Shown here: in pieces, positions 54,320 through 61,700 of the stretch | Position numbering within the stretch: the first letter of the stretch is position 1 | How the letters are laid out: each line of letters starts with the position of its first letter | Made by a program: the position numbers and the translations under genes | From: Cellulophaga sp. F20128 | GTDB lineage: Bacteria > Bacteroidota > Bacteroidia > Flavobacteriales > Flavobacteriaceae | Assembly (NCBI RefSeq): GCF_023015805.1 | Contig: NZ_JALKBA010000007.1 | Coordinates: forward strand, 150,374 to 214,373 | Length of the DNA: 64,000 bases | Direction: 5' to 3' | The notes under the pieces: generated by a model | What the model saw: the letters and a program-made list of their open reading frames with translations, nothing else | The model's database searches: none | Told to the model about the DNA's origin: nothing

Positions 54320-55264
54320 ATGACAAATTACCTCTCTGTAAAAGACATAGAATCTCTTCCCAAGTGGGTAGAAGAAGCCAAAGCCTTAAAAGAAAACCCC
54401 AAGCAATTTAAAACCTTAGGGGAAGGAAAAACAATTGGTCTTTTATTCTTTAACAATAGCCTACGCACACGATTAAGTACGCAAAAAGCAGCAATTAATC
54501 TAGGTATGGATGTGATTGTAATGAACTTTGGCAGTGAAGGTTGGGCGCTAGAATACGAAGATGGCACCATAATGAATCAAGGTAAATCTGAACATGTAAA
54601 AGAAGCTGCGCAAGTTGTTTCTCAATATTGTGATATTATTGGTATTAGGGCATTTGCAGATTTAACAGACAAAGAACAAGATGAAGCTGAAATTGTTTTA
54701 ACGAGCTTTAGAAAATATGCAACAGTACCCATTTTAAATATGGAAAGCTCCGTTGGACACCCCTTACAAGCGCTAGCCGATGCCATCACTTTATCGGAAC
54801 AAAAATCCAAGCCAAAACCAAAAGTTGTGCTTTCTTGGGCCCCACATCCCAAAGCATTACCCCATGCTGTTGCCAATTCTTTTATTGAAATGATGCAATT
54901 GCAAGAGGCAGAGTTTGTTATTACGCATCCTAAGGGATATGAGTTAAATCCGGCTATTACTAAAGGAATTACCATAGAGAATGATCAAGATAAAGCTTTT
55001 GAAAATGCAGATTTTGTGTATGTAAAAAACTGGAGTAACTATCAGGATTACGGTAAGGTACTTAACCAAGACAAAGATTGGACGGTAACTTTAGACAAGC
55101 TAGGTAGTGCCAAATTTATGCATTGTTTACCTGTGCGAAGAAATATGATTGTTGCCGATGAAGTATTGGATAGCAACCAATCTTTAGTTATTGAACAAGC
55201 CAATAACAGAACCTATGCCGCTCAAATAGTATTGAAAAAAATATTAGAAAGCATTGTCAAATGA
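54320..55264 (+). CDS. argF': N-succinylornithine carbamoyltransferase (ArgF'), predicted
   Basis: Acylornithine carbamoyltransferase, replacing the ordinary ornithine enzyme. The carbamoyl phosphate loop SLRTRLSTQ (47-55) and MHCLPVRRN (late) are clear, and WAPHPKALPHA is the family-specific segment. The residue equivalent to Pro90 of the Bacteroides fragilis succinylornithine enzyme and Glu92 of the Xanthomonas acetylornithine enzyme is Ser90 (GKSEH). From published mutagenesis as I recall it, Ser at this place gives succinylornithine specificity. Length 314. Start-stop overlap of 4 bases with argB. Confidence 0.9.
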   Translation: MTNYLSVKDIESLPKWVEEAKALKENPKQFKTLGEGKTIGLLFFNNSLRTRLSTQKAAINLGMDVIVMNFGSEGWALEYEDGTIMNQGKSEHVKEAAQVVSQYCDIIGIRAFADLTDKEQDEAEIVLTSFRKYATVPILNMESSVGHPLQALADAITLSEQKSKPKPKVVLSWAPHPKALPHAVANSFIEMMQLQEAEFVITHPKGYELNPAITKGITIENDQDKAFENADFVYVKNWSNYQDYGKVLNQDKDWTVTLDKLGSAKFMHCLPVRRNMIVADEVLDSNQSLVIEQANNRTYAAQIVLKKILESIVK

Positions 55265-56040
55265 AACAGAAGCTGTCGATTATAAAAATTGGAGGAAATG
55301 TTATTGAAAACAAGCAAGAACTCACCAAGTTTCTGCAAGCTTTTTCAAAAATACCCGGGCCTAAAATATTAGTTCATGGTGGTGGTAAACTAGCAACAGA
55401 ACTAGGGAAAAAGCTGGGGATTCAATCAAAATTAGTAAATGGAAGACGTATCACAGATGCTCAAAGTTTAGAATTAATAACGATGGTGTATGGTGGCTTA
55501 GCCAACAAAAATATTGTTGCCGAATTGCAGTCCTTAGATTGTAACGCAATTGGACTTAGTGGTGCAGACGCCAATCTTATACAAGCTAACAAACGCCCAA
55601 TTGGCGAAGTAGATTTTGGTTTTGTAGGTGATATTACTTCCGTAAATTCTGATGCACTAACTAAAATCCTTGATTGCCAATGGACGCCAGTATTTTGCGC
55701 TATTAGTCATAATAAAAAAGGACAATTATTAAACACCAACGCAGATACAATTGCTTCTGAAATTGCAATAGGAATGAGCAATATGTACGAAACTACCTTG
55801 TATTATTGCTTTGAAAAGAAAGGTGTTTTACGAGATATAGCGAACGAAGATTCGGTGGTTACACACATTAACACCAATACCTATCAAGAGCTTTTAGATA
55901 AAAATATAATTGCAGACGGCATGCTTCCTAAATTGGAAAATTGCTTTAATGCTTTGCACAAAAAAGTTGCTAAAGTATGCATAGGAGATATTTCAATGCT
56001 AGACGAAAAAGCCACTTTACACACAACCATAACCTTATAA
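55261..56040 (+). CDS. argB: N-acylglutamate kinase
   Basis: Phosphorylates the gamma-carboxylate of N-acylglutamate. Amino acid kinase fold: IIKIGGNVIENKQEL (about 6-20), LVHGGGKLATELGKKLG (about 37-53), SKLVNGRRITDAQSLELI and GADANLIQANKR. Length 259 is normal and without the N-terminal extension associated with arginine inhibition, so allosteric control by arginine is unlikely. Starts inside the argF' stop. Confidence 0.95.
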   Translation: MKQKLSIIKIGGNVIENKQELTKFLQAFSKIPGPKILVHGGGKLATELGKKLGIQSKLVNGRRITDAQSLELITMVYGGLANKNIVAELQSLDCNAIGLSGADANLIQANKRPIGEVDFGFVGDITSVNSDALTKILDCQWTPVFCAISHNKKGQLLNTNADTIASEIAIGMSNMYETTLYYCFEKKGVLRDIANEDSVVTHINTNTYQELLDKNIIADGMLPKLENCFNALHKKVAKVCIGDISMLDEKATLHTTITL

Positions 56041-56041
56041 A

Positions 56042-57106
56042 ATGGAACAAAAACAGCTTACTGAGAAAGCAATAGCTTTATTAAAACAATTAATCTCCAT
56101 TCAATCTTTTTCATCCGAAGAAGATAAAACGGCAGATGCAATTGAAAAATGGTTTGCCAGTTTTAACATTCCATTTACAAGAGACAATAACAACGTTTAC
56201 GCCAAAAGCAAATACTGGGATGACAACAAACCAACACTCTTGTTAAACTCTCATCACGATACCGTAAAACCAAATTCGGCTTACACCAAAGATCCTTTTC
56301 TCCCACATATCGAAAATGGTAAATTATATGGATTGGGAAGTAATGATGCCGGTGGTTGTTTGGTATCGCTAATAGCGACATTCACCCATTACTATGCAGT
56401 GCAAAACCTCAGCCACAACCTCCTAATGGTTGCATCTATGGAAGAAGAATCGGCTGGTCCAAACAGCTTGCGAGGTTTACTACCAAGTTTGCCAAAAATA
56501 GACGTTGCTATCGTTGGGGAACCAACACTTATGCAGCTTGCAATTGCCGAAAAAGGATTAATTGTTTTTGACGCAGAAGTAAAAGGCACTCCTTCACATG
56601 CAGCACACCCCAACAATGACAATTCTATATACAACACTATAAAAGTATTGGAATGGTTTAAAAATTATTCGTTCTCCAAGGTATCTGAAGTGTTAGGGAA
56701 AGTAAAACTAACGGTTACACAGATAAACGCTGGCAAGCAACATAATGTAGTGCCAGCCAAAGTAGATTTGGTCATTGATGTAAGGGTCAATGATAAATAT
56801 ACAAACCCGGAAATTGCGGAAATGCTACAAAATGAAGCTCCTTGTAAAATGACAGCCCGTGGTTTAAATTTAAATTCATCAGCTATAGACAAAAACCATC
56901 CTTTAGTACAGGCTGGCATTGCCTTGGGCAGAGAAACATATGGTTCTCCAACATTATCAGACCAAGCGGCACTAAGCTGTCAGTCTTTAAAATTAGGCCC
57001 TGGAGACAGTACTAGATCTCATTCTGCAGATGAATTTATTTATGTAAATGAGATAGAAGAAGGAATAGATTTGTATATTAAAATATTAAATGGATTTTTA
57101 AAATAG
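56042..57106 (+). CDS. argE: M20-family N-acylornithine/N-acylcitrulline deacylase
   Basis: Zinc-dependent deacylase that removes the acyl group to release citrulline after the carbamoyltransferase step. M20 motifs: LLNSHHDTVKPN with the metal His and Asp (about 72-83), GLGSNDAGGCLVSL (about 98-111), MEEESAGPNSLRG with catalytic Glu (about 135-147) and HSADEFIYVNEIE (late His). Length 354 is typical of the Bacteroidota form. In this pathway the substrate is N-succinylcitrulline if the argF' prediction is right. Confidence 0.9.
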   Translation: MEQKQLTEKAIALLKQLISIQSFSSEEDKTADAIEKWFASFNIPFTRDNNNVYAKSKYWDDNKPTLLLNSHHDTVKPNSAYTKDPFLPHIENGKLYGLGSNDAGGCLVSLIATFTHYYAVQNLSHNLLMVASMEEESAGPNSLRGLLPSLPKIDVAIVGEPTLMQLAIAEKGLIVFDAEVKGTPSHAAHPNNDNSIYNTIKVLEWFKNYSFSKVSEVLGKVKLTVTQINAGKQHNVVPAKVDLVIDVRVNDKYTNPEIAEMLQNEAPCKMTARGLNLNSSAIDKNHPLVQAGIALGRETYGSPTLSDQAALSCQSLKLGPGDSTRSHSADEFIYVNEIEEGIDLYIKILNGFLK

Positions 57107-57118
57107 ATTTAAATATTA

Positions 57119-57145
57119 AGGGATTAACCATTAGTACAAATCCCT
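57119..57145 (+). repeat. Hairpin between argE and argH
   Basis: AGGGATT (57119-57125) pairs with AATCCCT (57139-57145) around a 13-base loop, in the 78-base gap. The 10-base string AAATCCCTCA (57138-57147) is the reverse complement of TGAGGGATTT in the argC-proC element (52354-52363), which hints at a shared element or chance. A CAATACT tandem follows. Confidence 0.35.
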
Positions 57146-57184
57146 CAATACTCAATACTCATATCTAACTATTAAATAAAAAAA

Positions 57185-58474
57185 ATGAAACTCTGGGACA
57201 AAGGATTTAGCACGGATAAAAAAATAGATCATTTTACCGTTGGAAATGATAGGGAATTAGACCTATTATTAGCAAAATATGATGTCATAGCCTCCAAGGC
57301 ACACGCCAAAATGTTAGGCAAGATTGGGCTGCTTACCCAAGATGAGACCAATGCCTTGGTAAAAGAATTAAATGAAATTGCCAAATCTATAGCAAAAGGA
57401 ACTTTTATCATTGAAGATAATTTTGAGGATATGCATTCCAAAATTGAATTTGTATTAACCGAAAAACTAGGTGATACGGGTAAAAAAATACATACCGCAC
57501 GTTCTAGAAACGATCAAGTTTTAGTTGCCATGCATTTGTACCTAAAGAATGAACTTACAGAAATTAAATCTGAGGTTAAAGTACTTTTTGATTTGCTTTT
57601 AAATTTAGCCGACAAATACAAAACGGTACTCTTACCGGGCTACACCCATTTACAAATAGCGATGCCTTCTTCTTTTGGTCTTTGGTTTTCTGCCTATGCA
57701 GAAAGTTTAATAGACGATTTGTATTTTATTGATGCAGCCTATAAGGTTGCCGATCAAAACCCTCTAGGAAGTGCTGCTGGCTATGGAAGTTCTTTTCCCA
57801 TAGACAGAAGTTTTACTACAGAAGAAATGGGTTTTGAAACCCAAAAATTCAATGTAGTTGCTGCCCAAATGGGTCGTGGAAAAGTAGAGAAGGCTACTGC
57901 TTTTGGCATGAGTGCTATTGCTTCTACCCTATCTAAAATGGCAATGGACATTTGCTTGTACATGAGTCAGAATTTTAGTTTTATTTCTTTCCCTGATGAA
58001 TTAACCACGGGGAGTAGTATAATGCCTCATAAAAAAAATCCAGATGTTTTTGAACTTGTACGAGGCAAATGCAATAAATTACAAGCTATTCCTAATCAGT
58101 TAATTTTAATAACTAACAATTTGCCAAGTGGCTATCATAGAGATTTACAGTTGGTAAAAGAAGTAATTGTACCTGCCATTCAAGATCTAAAAGCATGTAT
58201 TGAAATACTAACATTTAGTTTAAAAGAAGTTCGCGTAAACGAAACTATTTTAGATGACCCAAAGTATGATTATTTGTTTAGTGTGGACACCTTAAATGAA
58301 CTCGTTTTAAGCGGAATACCATTTAGGGATGCTTATAAAAAAATGGGGCAAGAAATAAACGAAGGAACATTTAGTCCAAAAAAAGACATCAAGCATACCC
58401 ATGAAGGTAGTTTAGGCAATCTATGCTTAAAAGAAATCAGAGACAAAATGGATAAAATTTATTCTAAAAATTAA
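57185..58474 (+). CDS. argH: Argininosuccinate lyase
   Basis: Splits argininosuccinate into arginine and fumarate, last step of the pathway. Fumarase/aspartase superfamily: HTARSRNDQVLVAMHLYL (about 101-118), the signature GSSIMPHKKNPDVFELVRGK (about 277-296) with the catalytic Ser loop, and GYTHLQIAMPSSFG (about 153-166). Length 429 is normal. Followed by an intrinsic terminator that ends the operon. Confidence 0.95.
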   Translation: MKLWDKGFSTDKKIDHFTVGNDRELDLLLAKYDVIASKAHAKMLGKIGLLTQDETNALVKELNEIAKSIAKGTFIIEDNFEDMHSKIEFVLTEKLGDTGKKIHTARSRNDQVLVAMHLYLKNELTEIKSEVKVLFDLLLNLADKYKTVLLPGYTHLQIAMPSSFGLWFSAYAESLIDDLYFIDAAYKVADQNPLGSAAGYGSSFPIDRSFTTEEMGFETQKFNVVAAQMGRGKVEKATAFGMSAIASTLSKMAMDICLYMSQNFSFISFPDELTTGSSIMPHKKNPDVFELVRGKCNKLQAIPNQLILITNNLPSGYHRDLQLVKEVIVPAIQDLKACIEILTFSLKEVRVNETILDDPKYDYLFSVDTLNELVLSGIPFRDAYKKMGQEINEGTFSPKKDIKHTHEGSLGNLCLKEIRDKMDKIYSKN

Positions 58475-58479
58475 ACTTT

Positions 58480-58508
58480 AAAACCCCTTTTTTTTAGGGG
58501 TTTTTTTT
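58480..58508 (+). terminator. Terminator of the arginine operon
   Basis: AAAACCCCT (58480-58488) pairs with AGGGGTTTT (58496-58504) with a T-rich loop and a T8 tract, 5 bases after the argH stop. Confidence 0.88.
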
Positions 58509-58772
58509 GGTTAAAATCCCTGTCAAAAAACACGACTACACCTCCTAATTATTCTTTCTTCCTGCATTCTAATTCATAGTATTCGTGGGCTTTAGCTATC
58601 CTCAAAGTAACGATTTCCCTTTAAATTTTAAGGAGTAAACGAGTAGGCACATCTACTAATTCGTAGTGTTAACACTACAATTACACAGGTTCACAACAAA
58701 TAATTTCATGAACTGCGATTCATCATCATATTTGACATAGATATTCATTTATCTATAACACTGAACCTTATT
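58509..58772. promoter_or_regulatory. Regulatory region of the surface protein gene, with a 16-bp palindrome
   Basis: About 264 non-coding bases. GTAGTGTTAACACTAC (58663-58678) is a perfect 16-bp palindrome. CATATTTG (58727-58734) is one base off the TAnnTTTG box, 38 bases before the start codon. ATAGAT (58737-58742) and ATCTAT (58751-58756) form a smaller inverted repeat right before the start. These suggest a controlled promoter; the regulator is unknown. Confidence 0.45.
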
Positions 58773-61700
58773 ATGCTAAAAAATATTTTCACTGTATTCG
58801 TTTTATTTGCAAGTTTTACTTCTTTTGGTCAATCTTTTACAACCACATGGGTTACAAGTAACCCGGGAGTTTCTGCAAATAATGAGATAACCATACCTAC
58901 AGCTCCTAGCTTTACTTATAATTATACCGTAGACTGGGGAGACGGAAACACCGATTCCAATATAACTGGAGACATTACACATTCATATGCAACTTCTGGA
59001 ACGTATACCGTATCCATTAGTGGCGATTTCCCTTCCATTTACTTTAACAATGCAGGGGATAAAGCTAAAATTATAGAAATATTAAATTGGGGTATTATAC
59101 CATGGCAAACTATGGAAAATGCTTTTTATGGTTGTATTAATTTAAATTTTGATGCCATTGATTCTCCAGATTTATCCCAAGTAACCAGTCTAAAGAATAT
59201 GTTTAGGGGCTGTACAGCCTTCAATGGTATTGTAAATAATTGGGATGTGAGTAACATCACTGATATTTCTGGACTTTTTTACGAGACAGAAATTTTCAAT
59301 AGACCTCTAGACAATTGGAACACGGCTGGCGTTACCGATATGTCATATACATTTCATAAGGCTAGACTATTTAATGAGCCGCTAGACAATTGGAACACCG
59401 CTTCGGTAAATACAATGGAATTTCTATTTTCAGAAGCAAGCAACTTTAATCAAAACATTAACAACTGGGATGTTTCGCAGGTTACTAATATGTTTGGAGC
59501 GTTTAGATACACTGGGGCATTTGACAAACCTTTGAATAATTGGATCCTCAGCAATGTAACCAACACAGCTAGCATGTTTCAAGGCTCTAGCTTTAATCAA
59601 GATATTAATGGCTGGAATGTAAGTAACATCACCACAATGTCAGCTATGTTTAGAGAAGCTAAATTTAACTACCCATTAAACAATTGGGATGTGTCTCAGG
59701 TGACCGATATGTCTTTTATGTTTCACAGACACCGAACGTACAATCACCCTCTAAACAGTTGGAATGTTAGCAATGTAACTTCTATGGAAAGTATGTTTGA
59801 TGCTTGGATTTGGGGAGCCATCTATAATCAGCCGCTAGACAATTGGGATGTAAGTAAAGTCACAAATATGAAATACATGTTTCGGGAGAATTCTGACTTT
59901 AACCAAGACATTAGCAATTGGGATGTAGGTAATGTTACAAACATGCTAGGAATGTTTCAAGAGACTCTAAAATTTAACCAAGATATAAGCGCATGGGATG
60001 TCAGTAATGTCACTACTATGAATGCAATGTTTCAGGAAGCTCACGTCTTTAACCAAAACATAAATAGCTGGAATGTTTCTTCTGTTACGGACCTGACTGC
60101 TATGTTTTTTACAGCTTCTGTTTTTAACCAACCTCTTAATAATTGGGATGTAAGCAGTGTTACTTCTTTTGAAAAAATGTTTGGGGAATCCAATTTTAAT
60201 CAAGATATAAGCAATTGGACTACAACAGCAGCCACCTCAATGAATTCGATGTTTTTGAATGCCGCTGGTTTTAATCAAAACTTGGCATTATGGGACATTT
60301 CTAATGTTACAAACATGACATTTATGCTTTCCAATAGCGGAATGTCTCAAGAAAATTACGACAATACGTTAATAGGATGGGAAACCCAAACGGTACAAGA
60401 CGATATTACATTGGGTGCTACAAACCTAAACTACTGTGACGGCAGAGTGGCAAGACAAAACTTGATTGACAACCACAATTGGAGCTTTACAGCGGATATC
60501 ATCAACTGTCCTTTTGTTTTATGCACCACAATTTCTTCTCCCTTAGATGGAGATACTAATGTTCCTGCAAATTTTGATCTTCGATGGGCTCCGGCACCAA
60601 ACGCTACAGGATACCGAATAAACGTAAGGGCAGTAAGATCAGGCAGCACTATTGTAATTGCAAACAATGAAGATGTTGGCAATGTTGTTGGTGTAGATTT
60701 TACGAGTGATTTTGTTGCTGGGGATATTGTCTATGCAACAGTAATACCCTATAATGCTGAAGGACCTGCAACAGACTGTAGTGAAATAAGTTTCACAATT
60801 GTAGATACTTGGATCAATAGTCCAGATGCCTTTATCTTAACCATTGATACAAGAATTTTGAATAGCAACTCTTCAGCTGACAGTCAACTTAGTCTTGAAA
60901 TTAATTCTACTTATTCTTCTGAATATAACTTTTCTATTGATTGGGGAGACCACCAGTTTAACAACAACGTAACCAGTGGCCTAACCCATAGCTATACAAC
61001 GCCAGGAATATACACGGTTTCAATTATAGGAAATTACCCTTCACACTACTACTCTTCACCAAATAGGGATAATAACAAACTAGTGTCAATTGATCAATGG
61101 GGTACACAAGAATGGAAATCCATGCGACAAGCTTTTTATTATTGCCAGACAATGACCTATAATGCAACAGATATTCCAGACTTATCAACAGTAACAAACA
61201 TGAGCAGTATGTTTGGTGCTGCAAGCAGCTTTACCGCAAACATAAATAATTGGGATGTAAGTAATGTAACAGATATGTCATTCTTATTCATCTCAACTTT
61301 AGAATACAATGAACCTCTAGATGGTTGGGACGTCAGTAATGTAACGAATATGCGGGGAATGTTTCTCGGTACAAAAAAGTTTAATCAACCCATTGAAATT
61401 TGGGATGTAAGTAGTGTTACAACCATGTCTAGAATGTTTGAGCAAGCGGTTGTATTTAATCAACCTTTAAACAATTGGGATGTGAGTAGTGTTACCAATA
61501 TGTCTGATATGTTTGAAAGAGCTGTTGGTTTTAACCAACCTTTAAATAGTTGGGATGTAAGTAATGTTACCAATATGGCCGAAATGTTCAACGGCTATAT
61601 CACGAATCTAATATTCAATCAACCATTAGATAATTGGGATGTAAGCAATGTAGTCAATATGAATTCTATGTTTGATCGATGTGTTGACTTTAACCAGCCC

